From assembly GCF_034661175.1 (NCBI RefSeq), contig NZ_CP141058.1, forward strand, positions 992,001-1,056,000: a stretch of 64,000 nt of DNA, given 5' to 3'. The position numbers and the translations under genes are program-made. Positions 16,636 to 24,883 of the stretch are shown piece after piece. The notes under the pieces are model-generated. The model saw nothing but the letters and a program-made list of their open reading frames with translations, had not been told where the DNA came from and did no database searches. This DNA comes from Nocardioides renjunii (GTDB taxonomy: Bacteria > Actinomycetota > Actinomycetes > Propionibacteriales > Nocardioidaceae). How positions within the stretch are numbered: the stretch's first letter is position 1; every line of letters starts with the position of its first letter.

Positions 16636-17952
16636 CTAGCACCCCGTTTTCGTGAACACACACATCGCTGGGACGATCCTTCCGGTGGTCTCGGTGACCT
16701 CGTCGGCCTGGCTGCCCAGCGATGCAAGCGACCCCTCACCGTACGTGGTGACCATCACTCGTGCCGAGCCCACACGCGTGACCTGGAAGACCGAGCTGCC
16801 CAGGCCGTCGCTGTAGGTCAGGCCCACCGTGACCGTGTCGTGCCCCGTGTCCCGGTCGAGCACCGTCCACACCTGGTTGCGGACCGTGCGGCAGTCGGAG
16901 GCGGCCGCGCGCAGCACGTCCATCGCGCCGACGGCCAGCTCGGCGTCCGCGTGGACGACCAGCTCGCGGCCCTCGAAGTACTCGGGGCCTGATGCTCCGG
17001 TGACCAGGCGGCGGACGCCACCGGGGGTGGCCGGCTGGGGCCACACGACGCGACCGCACATCTCCACCTCGCCCATCCCGTCCCCGTCGGGCGAGGGGGC
17101 GGACACGGTGGTGTCGCCGCCGTCCGCGGGGAGCCCGACGTCGAGGGGGAAGTCCTCGGGGACGGCAGAGGGCCCCTGGGTCGGCTCCGTCGGCTCCGTC
17201 GGCTGCGTCGGCTCCGTCGGCTGCTGGGTCGGCTGCTGGGTCGGCTGCTGGGCCGTCGTGTCGTCGTCGAACATGCGCAGCGCGGCGGTGGCCTCCCGGA
17301 GGGGCGCGACGGTCGAGGCGACGCCCTCCTCGAGCTCGTCCGCCGTCCACTGGCCGTAGGTCGAGGTGACGAGCAGCGCCGCCCCGGCCGGCAGGACGTG
17401 GACGACGGTGGCGCCGTCCCCCGGCTCGCCACCGATGGTCCAGGTCTGCACGAGGGTGGAGGCGGGTGCCGGGCCGAACGGCGACGCGCGCACCTCGGTG
17501 AGCGTCTCGGTGTCGCCCGCCCGGTCGGGCGTCTCGCACGCCGACGCCAGGTCGCTGATCGTCGTGGCCAGCCGGCCGGCCTCGTCGGCGCTGCCGAGGA
17601 GCACCAGCTCCCGGGTGTCGGCCGACTCGCCGCCGCTGTTGTCGGCGACCATCCGGTCCCGGAGTCCCAGGCCGCGGAGCGGCGTGCTGTGGCACAGCGT
17701 CAGGTCGCGGAGGCCGGTGCCGCTGCGCGACGTCGCGATGCGGTCGCCCGGTCCACCCATCCCGCTGGCCAGCGGGAAGTCGTCCGGGATCTCGGTGCGG
17801 GCGGGCTGCCCCGACGAGTCCGCGGCGCTGCCGCCCGAGGAGGCGGAGGCGTCCGGCGACCGGCCACCGCAGGAGGACAGTGCCAGCGCGCCGGCCAGCG
17901 CCCACGCCAGGGCCGGCACGGCTCCCGTCCGGGGGTGCAGGCGTCGCGTCAT
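16636..17952 (-). CDS. Lipoprotein with two tandem sensor-like domains joined by a Pro/Thr/Gln linker
   Basis: This encodes 438 residues. A signal peptide ends in a lipobox, ALALSSC, with Cys28 the lipid-modified residue. Two similar domains follow, at about 53-225 and 268-438. Each opens with I/V-P-D/E-D-F-P-L and then has a cysteine (TLCHSTPL; EMCGRVVWP). Each later has a stretch with C-E-T or C-R-T after an amphipathic helix, and ends with a strand such as LLVTSTYGQ or VMVTTYGEG. The linker near 236-262 is PTQQ/PTEP repeats. The fold resembles the two-cysteine extracellular sensor domains of PknH/LppQ type proteins, but that assignment is tentative. It lies 75 bp downstream of the membrane sigma-factor gene whose outer part has the same two-copy plan. 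Confidence 0.7.
   Translation of the reverse strand: MTRRLHPRTGAVPALAWALAGALALSSCGGRSPDASASSGGSAADSSGQPARTEIPDDFPLASGMGGPGDRIATSRSGTGLRDLTLCHSTPLRGLGLRDRMVADNSGGESADTRELVLLGSADEAGRLATTISDLASACETPDRAGDTETLTEVRASPFGPAPASTLVQTWTIGGEPGDGATVVHVLPAGAALLVTSTYGQWTADELEEGVASTVAPLREATAALRMFDDDTTAQQPTQQPTQQPTEPTQPTEPTEPTQGPSAVPEDFPLDVGLPADGGDTTVSAPSPDGDGMGEVEMCGRVVWPQPATPGGVRRLVTGASGPEYFEGRELVVHADAELAVGAMDVLRAAASDCRTVRNQVWTVLDRDTGHDTVTVGLTYSDGLGSSVFQVTRVGSARVMVTTYGEGSLASLGSQADEVTETTGRIVPAMCVFTKTGC
17176..17252. repeat. In-frame Pro/Thr/Gln/Glu coding repeat
   Basis: Repeated CGGCTGCTGGGT and CGGCTCCGT units (plus strand) encode PTQQ and PTEP repeats in the interdomain linker of the lipoprotein. These units could expand or contract by slippage without frameshift. 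Confidence 0.7.
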
Positions 17953-18027
17953 GCCCGGTATGACCACGGCGGCGGCCGAAAGGTTGCGCCAGGATCGCCC
18001 CGGATCCCACACCGGGTCACGCAGGGC

Positions 18028-19920
18028 TCAGGAGCTGAGCGTGGCCAGGCGCTCGAGGACCCGCCGCGACAGCGCGACGAAGTCGGTCCGCGACATCGTC
18101 ATGTCGCGGTCGGGGGCGAAGCCGAGCTGCGACACCGCGGTGCCGTCGCGCACGATCGCCATCAGGAACGGGAACGACTGCCGGTCGTTGAGCTCGATCG
18201 TCAACGACCAGACGCTGAGGTCGGTGGCCCGGGACGAGGTGGACGCCAGCGGGGTGACGGTGGTGCCGAGGTTGGCCCGGCCGCAGTCGCGGATGCGGCT
18301 GCGCACCTGCTCGACGAAGTCGCGGGCCCGGGCCGCCTCCATGGCCCCGACCGTCTGGGTGAGGCCGAGCTGCGAGGCGTTGGGGGTCTCGGGGAAGAGG
18401 AAGGTCCGGGTCAGCGCCTTGCGGATGCCCTTGCCCTGGAAGCTCGTCCGGTCGCACCGCGTGGCGGCGTAGTTGGTCCGGGCCCGCTCGGGGTCGGTGC
18501 CCACCCACGGGCCGCGCACGGCCGAGACCGGCGGGAGGTCGACGACGGACAGCACGCCGGGCGGCGTACCGACGTCGAGCGGGCCGATGGCCCGGGCACG
18601 GGCGCGACCGGCGCAGGTGGCGGCGCCCTCGGAGCCGCACAGCCCGTTGACGGCGGCGGCCAGGCCGGTGGTCGCGGTCCGGTCGCTGACGGGCTTGCCC
18701 TGGCTGCGCACCACGTGGGTGACGACCATGCTGCCGGTGCGGGCCACGCCGACGGAGATGGTGGCCGGCTGCCTGCCCCACGTGCGGAGCCGGAACGTGC
18801 GGGCCTCGTCGCCGACGCGCTTGACCGTCCGGGTGGAGAGCAGCTGCGTGCGGGGATCGATGCAGCCGGCGTACCACATGGACGCCGTCTCGAAGCCCTG
18901 CTCGGCTCGCCGCTCGCCGCGCGACAGCTCGACCAGCTCGACGGCGGTCGACTCGATGCGGCTGACCTGCTCCTTGCGGGTGCGCTGCCGCTGGCCCCGG
19001 CCGACCTGCTTCTCCACGGTCCGGGTGGCCGAGCCGCGCCACGTGCGGGCGAGGGCGGTCACGGCGGCGGGGTCGGCGTAGCGCTCGCGCTGGCAGGGGG
19101 CGAGCAGCCCGTCGCCGCCGAGGTTGTCGGTGGTCGCGGTCTCGCGCCAGTCCAGTCCGGCGCCGTAGCGCTGCATCTGGTCGGGAGAGAGCAGTGCGTC
19201 CGCGCTGATGAGCTCCTCGCCCCCGGAGCTGGCGGACGGCGCGTGGACGGTGACGCCGGTGGTGGCCTTCTCCTCGCTCAGGCTGGTCGCCTCGGCACCC
19301 GCGCCCGTCGCGACGAGGGAGCCGGAGACCACGAGGGCGGCCGTCGCCACGGCGGCGCCGATCGCCGTGTGCGTACGACGCCGCGCGGCCCCGGCGCGCC
19401 GGATCACCGTGGCCCGGGGCCAGCGCGTCGACTCGAGGGGCGCCGCCAGGTCGTGGAGCAGCCGCGCGACCTCCGTCGTGGGGACGTCGCGGTGCAGGGA
19501 GAACTGGGCGGTCGCCGTCTGCAGCTCGCGCTCGGCGTCGGAGCGGGGCAGGCCCACCTCGCGGGAGATGTCGGAGAGGGAGAGCGTCGAGAGGCCGTTG
19601 AGCACGAGCAGCTCGCGCTGGCGTGCGGTGAGCTTGGAGAGCGCGTCGAGGGTGGCGCGCGCCTCGGCGTCGAGCGCCTTGTCGCGGTGCCAGATGCGGG
19701 CGGTGTGCCGGCGCCGGGCACGGCCCAGCGCGATCGGGCGGACGTAGCCGTCGCGGTCCTCGAGGGCCCCGACCTTGCGCCAGTGGTGCCACGCGACGAC
19801 GAACGCGTCCCGCACGGCCGCGCGGGCCGCCGGCGCGTCGCCGGTCATCGCGTAGGCCTCGTGCAGGAGTCGGGTGCGTGTCTCGACGTAGTAGGCGTCG
19901 AACGTCTCGGGGCTCCTCAT
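18028..19920 (-). CDS. Membrane-tethered sigma-70-like factor fused to an extracytoplasmic sensor-like region
   Basis: This encodes 630 residues. Residues ~1-160 resemble an ECF sigma factor of the SigE/Streptomyces type. The region-2 helices are weakened (MTGDAPAARAAVRDAFVVAWHHW), while region 4 is clear (LTARQRELLVLNGLSTLSLSDISREVG, ~97-125). One membrane segment lies at ~185-207 after a basic stretch (RRAGAARRRTHT). About 420 residues outside follow, with two related halves. Each half has cysteines (APCQRERY, YAGCIDP; RCDRTS, IRDCGR) and ends in a strand plus helix. So a DNA-binding part is held at the membrane by its own sensor. GGAG precedes ATG 19920. Region 2 may be too degenerate for classic sigma activity. 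The downstream lipoprotein shares the duplicated outer-domain plan. Confidence 0.75.
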   Translation of the reverse strand: MRSPETFDAYYVETRTRLLHEAYAMTGDAPAARAAVRDAFVVAWHHWRKVGALEDRDGYVRPIALGRARRRHTARIWHRDKALDAEARATLDALSKLTARQRELLVLNGLSTLSLSDISREVGLPRSDAERELQTATAQFSLHRDVPTTEVARLLHDLAAPLESTRWPRATVIRRAGAARRRTHTAIGAAVATAALVVSGSLVATGAGAEATSLSEEKATTGVTVHAPSASSGGEELISADALLSPDQMQRYGAGLDWRETATTDNLGGDGLLAPCQRERYADPAAVTALARTWRGSATRTVEKQVGRGQRQRTRKEQVSRIESTAVELVELSRGERRAEQGFETASMWYAGCIDPRTQLLSTRTVKRVGDEARTFRLRTWGRQPATISVGVARTGSMVVTHVVRSQGKPVSDRTATTGLAAAVNGLCGSEGAATCAGRARARAIGPLDVGTPPGVLSVVDLPPVSAVRGPWVGTDPERARTNYAATRCDRTSFQGKGIRKALTRTFLFPETPNASQLGLTQTVGAMEAARARDFVEQVRSRIRDCGRANLGTTVTPLASTSSRATDLSVWSLTIELNDRQSFPFLMAIVRDGTAVSQLGFAPDRDMTMSRTDFVALSRRVLERLATLSS

Positions 19921-20042
19921 GACCGCTCCACGGTACGGGAGGGGCCCACGACGCGCACAACCCGACCGCAGCGGCGGCGAGGCCGCGCTGGGCGGCGTGG
20001 GAGCGTGATCCGTCCGGCCGGCCGGGTGATGATGGCCCGGTC

Positions 20043-21362
20043 ATGACGTCGCTCCTCACCCGACCCGACAGCGCCCGGGCTGCCGCTGCGCGCCCGCGCC
20101 CCCTGGTCCTGATCGCGACGCTCGGCGGGGCGCTGGCCGCCCTGGGGCCGCTCGTCGTGCTGCTGGCGGCCGGTGTGATCGGCTGGTTCGTCACCGACGC
20201 GGGCGTGCACGGCGCACCCCGCGACGGGATGCGGATGGGCGCGCTCGCCTGGCTCGCCGGCCACGGCTCCGGCCTGACGGTCATGGGGGCGCGGATCACC
20301 CTCGTGCCGCTCGGCATCACGGCCGTCGCGGCGTGGTCGATGTGGCGCCTCGGCCACCGCGTCGGCGACTCGGTGTCCGGCCACGGTCCCGACGCCGACC
20401 GGATCTCCGACGGTGAGCGCGACCTCACCGTCCCGATCGCCATCGGCACGTTCTTCGCCGGCTACGCCGTGGTCGCCGTGGTGGTCGCCACCCTGGCCGC
20501 CGGTTCCGCTGTCGACCCCTCCGTGCCCCGCGTGCTGGGCTGGACGCTGCTGCTCACCGCCGCTGTCGCCGCCCCCGCCATCGCCGTCGGCTCGGGCCGC
20601 GCCGCGATCTGGGCGGCGCTCGTGCCGGCCGCCGTGCGTGCGGGAGCCGTCGTGGCGGGCGCCGTGCTGCGGAGCCTGCTGCTGGTCTCGGGCCTGCTCT
20701 TCGTCGTCGCGCTCGGACTGTCCTTCGGTGACGCGGCCACGATGACCTCCAGCCTGCACCCCAGCCCGTCGGAGGCCGGCCTCTACGCCCTGGTCAACGC
20801 CGCCTTCCTGCCCAACGCCGTGCTGTGCGCCGGCTCCTGGCTCCTCGGGCCCGGCTTCGCGGTCGGCGGCGCCACGCTGGTCTCGCCCGGCGCGGTCGTG
20901 CTCGGCCCGCTCCCGGTGGTGCCGCTCCTGGCCGCCCTCCCCGCAGCCGGTACGCCGCCGGGCTGGGTCGGTGCCCTGATGCTCCTGCCGCCCGTGGTGG
21001 CCGCGGTCGCCGCCCACCGTGCCCTGCGCACCCGGCCGCTGACCTGGGACCGGATCGCGCTCGCCGGCTGCGGTGGCGGTCTCGCGGCCGGCGTGGGGTT
21101 CGCCGTCCTCGCCTCGCTCGCCGGGGGCGCGGCCGGACCCGGCCGGATGCGGTTCGTGGGCCCGTTCGTGCCCGACGTGCTGGTGCACGCGATGACCGCG
21201 TGCGGCGTCGGCGCCCTCCTCGGTGCGTCGGTCCTCGCCCTCCCGGCGTGGCGCGCGGCGCGGGCACGGAGCGACGAGCCCGCGCCCGCACCGACGACCG
21301 CACCGACGACCGCACCGACGGCCGCACCGACCACCGCACCGACCACCGCTCCCGAGGACTGA
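20043..21362 (+). CDS. perM: PerM/DUF6350 cell-division-associated membrane protein
   Basis: This encodes 439 residues with about ten hydrophobic segments spread over residues 22-405. The N-terminal hydrophobic part (LVLIATLGGALAALGPLVVLL, WFVTDAGVHGAPRDGMRMG, WLAGHGSGLTVMGARITLVPL) matches the DUF6350 family, which includes mycobacterial PerM (Rv0955), a membrane protein that supports cell division through FtsB. Position supports this: in mycobacteria perM lies between sucD and purN, as here apart from inserted genes. The C-terminal ~25 residues are Ala/Pro/Thr repeats. It overlaps no gene and is one base from the next start. Confidence 0.82.
   Translation: MTSLLTRPDSARAAAARPRPLVLIATLGGALAALGPLVVLLAAGVIGWFVTDAGVHGAPRDGMRMGALAWLAGHGSGLTVMGARITLVPLGITAVAAWSMWRLGHRVGDSVSGHGPDADRISDGERDLTVPIAIGTFFAGYAVVAVVVATLAAGSAVDPSVPRVLGWTLLLTAAVAAPAIAVGSGRAAIWAALVPAAVRAGAVVAGAVLRSLLLVSGLLFVVALGLSFGDAATMTSSLHPSPSEAGLYALVNAAFLPNAVLCAGSWLLGPGFAVGGATLVSPGAVVLGPLPVVPLLAALPAAGTPPGWVGALMLLPPVVAAVAAHRALRTRPLTWDRIALAGCGGGLAAGVGFAVLASLAGGAAGPGRMRFVGPFVPDVLVHAMTACGVGALLGASVLALPAWRAARARSDEPAPAPTTAPTTAPTAAPTTAPTTAPED
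21287..21352. repeat. In-frame Ala-Pro-Thr-Thr coding repeat at the end of perM
   Basis: The unit GCACCGACGACC repeats about five times with single-base changes and encodes APTT repeats. It forms the flexible tail of the PerM protein. Confidence 0.7.
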
Positions 21363-21363
21363 C

Positions 21364-22560
21364 GTGGGGGCCGGACACGGCCACGGCCACTCGTCGCTGG
21401 GGCCGCTGCCGCGACACCTGCGGATGGTGGTGGCCCTCGTGGTCGGACCGCTCGTCCTCGCGACCGTGGTGGGCCTCGCCCTGCTCTGGCCCGACGGCGA
21501 CCTCGAGCTCGCCGGCCCGGGGACCGACGTGGAGCGGGGCACCGCCGAGGTGCGCTCCGTCGTCACCTGCGACCTCGGCGAGGGCTGCCAGCAGGCCGAG
21601 GTCGAGCTGCTGAGCGGGCCCGGTGCCCCGGGCGAGGCGCTGGCGCTGCTGCCCTTCGGCGAGAACGCACCCGACGTGCAGGCCGGCGACCGGATCGTCG
21701 TCTCGTTCACCGAGCAGGCCCCGGCGGGGGAGCAGTACGTCTTCCAGGACTTCGACCGCGGCCCGCCGCTGCTCACGCTGCTGGTCCTGTTCGCGGTGGG
21801 CGTCCTGGCGCTGTCGCGCTGGCGCGGCATCGGCGCGCTCGCCAGCCTGGCGTACTCCCTCGTGCTCATCGCGGTCTTCACGCTGCCCGCCATCATGGAG
21901 GGCTCCCCGCCGCTCGCGGTCGCGGTGGTGACCGCCGCCGCGATCATGCTCGTCACGCTCTACCTCTCCCACGGCTTCGACGTCCGCTCGACGGTGGCGA
22001 TGCTCGGCACCCTCGTGTCGCTCCTCGTGATCGGCGGCGTCGGCTGGGTGTTCACCGAGGTCGGGCACTTCACGGGGCTCGTCGACGAGGGCAGCCAGTA
22101 CATCTCCGGCATCGCGGCGCAGGTCGACCTCCGCGGACTGCTGCTGGCCGGGCTGGTGATCGGCGCCCTCGGCGTCCTGGACGACGTGACCGTCACCCAG
22201 ACCTGGGCCGTGTGGGAGCTCGCCGACGTGGACCCGGAGGCGAGCGCCAGGTCGCTGTTCGCCCGGGCGATGCGGATCGGTCGCTCGCACGCCGCGTCGA
22301 CCGTCAACACGCTCGTGCTCGCCTACGTCGGCGCGACGCTGCCGCTGATGCTGGTGTTCTCCGCGCTCGAGCTGCCGTTCGGGATCGCGGTGAGCCAGGA
22401 GGTCGTGGCCCAGGAGGTGGTGCGCGGACTCGTCGGCGGCCTCGGCATCCTCGCCGCCGTCCCGGTCACGACGGCGATCGCCGCACTGGTCGCCGGCCGC
22501 CTGGTCCGCGAGAGGTCCGCGGGCGCCGGGCCGTCCCGCCGCGCCTCGCACCGCGCATAG
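21364..22560 (+). CDS. YibE/F family multi-pass membrane protein
   Basis: This encodes 398 residues. The YibE/F pattern is clear: an N-terminal membrane segment, then an extracytoplasmic beta domain (residues ~40-135, with EVRSVVTCDLGEGCQQAEV). About seven membrane helices follow, with DFDRGPPLLTLLVLFAVGVLALSRW, RGLLLAGLVIGALGVLDDVTVTQ, and IGRSHAASTVNTLVLAYVGA. The last two are highly typical of the family. The transported or bound substrate is unknown. The GTG at 21364 follows the PerM stop by one base and gives MGAGHGHGHSS, a short His-rich N-terminus that might bind metal. Upstream in-frame starts would lie inside perM. Its TAG stop forms the first half of the next promoter -10. Confidence 0.85.
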   Translation: MGAGHGHGHSSLGPLPRHLRMVVALVVGPLVLATVVGLALLWPDGDLELAGPGTDVERGTAEVRSVVTCDLGEGCQQAEVELLSGPGAPGEALALLPFGENAPDVQAGDRIVVSFTEQAPAGEQYVFQDFDRGPPLLTLLVLFAVGVLALSRWRGIGALASLAYSLVLIAVFTLPAIMEGSPPLAVAVVTAAAIMLVTLYLSHGFDVRSTVAMLGTLVSLLVIGGVGWVFTEVGHFTGLVDEGSQYISGIAAQVDLRGLLLAGLVIGALGVLDDVTVTQTWAVWELADVDPEASARSLFARAMRIGRSHAASTVNTLVLAYVGATLPLMLVFSALELPFGIAVSQEVVAQEVVRGLVGGLGILAAVPVTTAIAALVAGRLVRERSAGAGPSRRASHRA

Positions 22561-22563
22561 GAT
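22558..22563 (+). promoter_or_regulatory. -10 element TAGGAT of purN, overlapping the yibE stop codon
   Basis: TAGGAT ends six bases before the GTG start of purN. Its first three bases, TAG, are the stop codon of the YibE/F gene. There is no Shine-Dalgarno site, so a leaderless purN message is likely. Confidence 0.5.
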
Positions 22564-22569
22564 CCACGC

Positions 22570-23187
22570 GTGCAGCAGCCCACGCGCCTCGTCGTCCTCG
22601 TCTCCGGGTCCGGCACCAACCTGCAGGCCCTGCTCGACGCCTGCACCGACCCGGCGTACGGCGCCCGCGTCGTGGCGGTCGGTGCCGACCGCGACGGCAT
22701 CGAGGGACTGGCGCGCGCCGAGCGCGCCGGCGTCCCGACGTTCGTCCGCTCGCTGTCGGACTTCGAGACCCGCGACGGGTGGGACGCCGCCCTCGCGACC
22801 GTCGTCGAGCGCTTCGAGCCGAACCTGGTGGTCTCGGCCGGCTTCATGAAGCTGCTCTCGACCGACTTCCTCGCGAAGTTCCTCACCCTCAACACCCACC
22901 CCGCGCTGTGCCCGGCGTTCCCCGGCATGCACGGCCCGCGCGACGCCCTCGACCACGGCGTCAAGGTCACCGGCGCCACGCTCTTCGTCGTCGACGCGGG
23001 CGTCGACACCGGTCCGATCGTGGCGCAGGTGCCGGTCACGGTGGAGGAGGGCGACGACGTCGCGTCGCTGCACGAGCGGATCAAGACCGCGGAGCGCGCC
23101 ATGCTGGTCGAGGCGGTCGGGCGGATCGCGCGGGAGGGGATCACGGTCGAGGGCCGCCGGGTTCGCATCGGCGCCGGTGCTCGGTAG
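22570..23187 (+). CDS. purN: Phosphoribosylglycinamide formyltransferase
   Basis: This encodes 205 residues. The enzyme transfers the formyl group of 10-formyl-THF to glycinamide ribonucleotide in purine synthesis. It begins with the substrate loop VVLVSGSGTNLQALLDA. The catalytic Asn and His are in LNTHPALCPAFPG, and the Asp is in DAGVDTGPIVAQVPV; all three are present. The length is normal. The GTG start has a -10 hexamer six bases upstream and no ribosome-binding site. It is followed by a ZTP riboswitch and purH, as fits purine control. Confidence 0.95.
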   Translation: MQQPTRLVVLVSGSGTNLQALLDACTDPAYGARVVAVGADRDGIEGLARAERAGVPTFVRSLSDFETRDGWDAALATVVERFEPNLVVSAGFMKLLSTDFLAKFLTLNTHPALCPAFPGMHGPRDALDHGVKVTGATLFVVDAGVDTGPIVAQVPVTVEEGDDVASLHERIKTAERAMLVEAVGRIAREGITVEGRRVRIGAGAR

Positions 23188-23190
23188 GGT
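23185..23190 (+). promoter_or_regulatory. -10 element TAGGGT for the riboswitch-purH transcript, overlapping the purN stop codon
   Basis: TAGGGT begins at the stop codon of purN (TAG, 23185-23187). Transcription would start near 23197, just before the conserved part of the ZTP riboswitch, so purH appears to have its own regulated promoter. Confidence 0.5.
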
Positions 23191-23191
23191 T

Positions 23192-23275
23192 CGACCACAC
23201 GACTGGCGCAGGTGGGCCACCACCAGGGAGTGACGCGCGAGGGCATCGAACGCCTGGGTGCCCCCGACTCGAAAC
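23192..23275 (+). promoter_or_regulatory. ZTP (pfl motif) riboswitch upstream of purH
   Basis: The conserved pfl elements occur in order: GACTGGCG at 23201-23208, GTGGG at 23212-23216, the CCACCA/GGGAG block at 23218-23230, and CGCCTGGG at 23251-23258. The last is the pseudoknot partner and ligand-binding loop. ZTP riboswitches sense the alarmone ZTP/AICAR-ribotide and turn on purine and one-carbon genes; location before purH and folD is typical. A C-rich tract follows, then GAGGAG and the purH GTG. Control could be at translation initiation, since no clear terminator stem is seen between the aptamer and the start. Confidence 0.88.
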
Positions 23276-23290
23276 CGACCGAGGAGTCCC

Positions 23291-24883
23291 GTGTCCCCTG
23301 AAGCCGCTGAGGCCCGCACCCCGATCAAGCGAGCACTCGTCTCCGTCTACGACAAGACCGGTCTCGACGACCTCGTCCGCGCCCTGCACGACGCCGGCGT
23401 GGAGCTGGTCTCGACCGGTGGCTCCGCCGCGCTCATCGACTCGCTCGGCCTGCCCGTCACCCGCGTCGAGGACCTCACCGGGTTCCCCGAGTGCCTCGAC
23501 GGCCGCGTCAAGACGCTGCACCCGCGCGTGCACGCCGGGATCCTCGCCGACCGGCGCCTCGAGTCCCACGTCGCGCAGCTCGAGGAGCTCGACATCGAGC
23601 CGTTCGACCTCGTCGTGAGCAACCTCTACCCGTTCACCGACACCGTCGCGTCCGGCGCCTCCCCGGACGAGTGCGTCGAGCAGATCGACATTGGCGGTCC
23701 CTCGATGGTCCGCGCGGCGGCCAAGAACCACCCGAGCGTCGCCATCGTCACCTCGCCCGCGGCGTACGACGACGTGCTGGCCGCCGTGGCCGCCGGCGGG
23801 TTCACGCTCGCCGAGCGCCGGCGCCTGGCCGCGGAGGCGTTCGTCCACACCACGACCTACGACGTGCACGTGGCCTCCTGGATGGGCAACGTGCTCGCCG
23901 ACACCAGCGACGGCTCGGGCTTCCCGGCGTGGATGGGCGCCACGTGGAGCAAGGAGGCGGTGCTGCGCTACGGCGAGAACCCCCACCAGCGCGCCGCGCT
24001 CTACAGCAACGGATTCCTCCCCGAGGGTCCGGGACTCGCCCAGGCGACCCAGCACCACGGCAAGGAGATGTCCTACAACAACTACGTCGACGCCGACGCG
24101 GCCCGCCGGGCGGCGTACGACTTCGACGAGCCGGCCGTCGCGATCATCAAGCACGCCAACCCGTGCGGCATCGCCGTCGGCGAGGACGTCGCCGCGGCGC
24201 ACCGCAAGGCCCACGAGTGCGACCCGGTCAGCGCCTTCGGCGGCGTCATCGCCACCAACGTGCCCGTCTCCGTCGCGATGGCCGAGCAGGTCGCCGAGAT
24301 CTTCACCGAGGTCGTCGTCGCCCCGGGCTACGAGGACGGCGCGATCGAGGCGCTGCGGGCCAAGAAGAACATCCGGGTGCTCGAGTGCCCCCCGCTCGTC
24401 CGCGGTGGCGCCGAGATGCGCGCGATCTCGGGCGGCCTCCTGCTGCAGGAGCGCGACGTCCTCTCGGCCGAGGTCGAGGGCGGCGGCGACGACCCCGCCA
24501 CGTGGACGCTGGCCACCGGCGAGGCCGCCTCCGAGGACGTGCTGGCCGACCTCGCCTTCGCGTGGCGCGCCTGCCGCGCGGTGAAGTCCAACGCGATCCT
24601 GCTCGCCGCCGACGGCGCCTCCGTCGGCGTCGGCATGGGCCAGGTCAACCGGGTGGACTCCTGCCGGCTCGCCGTCGAGCGGGCGGGGGAGCGGGTGACG
24701 TCCGCGGTGGCGGCCTCGGACGCCTTCTTCCCCTTCGCCGACGGTCCGCAGATCCTCATCGACGCCGGGGTCCGCGCGATCGTCCAGCCCGGCGGCTCGG
24801 TGCGCGACGCCGAGGTGGTGGCCGCCTGCGAGGCGGCCGGCGTGACGATGTACCTCACCGGCACGCGCCACTTCTTCCACTGA
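23291..24883 (+). CDS. purH: Bifunctional AICAR formyltransferase / IMP cyclohydrolase
   Basis: This encodes 530 residues and catalyses the last two steps of IMP synthesis. The N-terminal cyclohydrolase domain starts [18 protein letters not shown] and includes STGGSAALI and [15 protein letters not shown]. The C-terminal transformylase domain contains [13 protein letters not shown], the Lys/His catalytic pair region [13 protein letters not shown], and the final DAFFPFADG and [12 protein letters not shown] motifs. GAGGAG lies four bases before GTG 23291. It follows the ZTP riboswitch and its TGA overlaps the downstream ATG of folD by one base (TGATG), linking the two. Confidence 0.97.
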   Translation: MSPEAAEARTPIKRALVSVYDKTGLDDLVRALHDAGVELVSTGGSAALIDSLGLPVTRVEDLTGFPECLDGRVKTLHPRVHAGILADRRLESHVAQLEELDIEPFDLVVSNLYPFTDTVASGASPDECVEQIDIGGPSMVRAAAKNHPSVAIVTSPAAYDDVLAAVAAGGFTLAERRRLAAEAFVHTTTYDVHVASWMGNVLADTSDGSGFPAWMGATWSKEAVLRYGENPHQRAALYSNGFLPEGPGLAQATQHHGKEMSYNNYVDADAARRAAYDFDEPAVAIIKHANPCGIAVGEDVAAAHRKAHECDPVSAFGGVIATNVPVSVAMAEQVAEIFTEVVVAPGYEDGAIEALRAKKNIRVLECPPLVRGGAEMRAISGGLLLQERDVLSAEVEGGGDDPATWTLATGEAASEDVLADLAFAWRACRAVKSNAILLAADGASVGVGMGQVNRVDSCRLAVERAGERVTSAVAASDAFFPFADGPQILIDAGVRAIVQPGGSVRDAEVVAACEAAGVTMYLTGTRHFFH

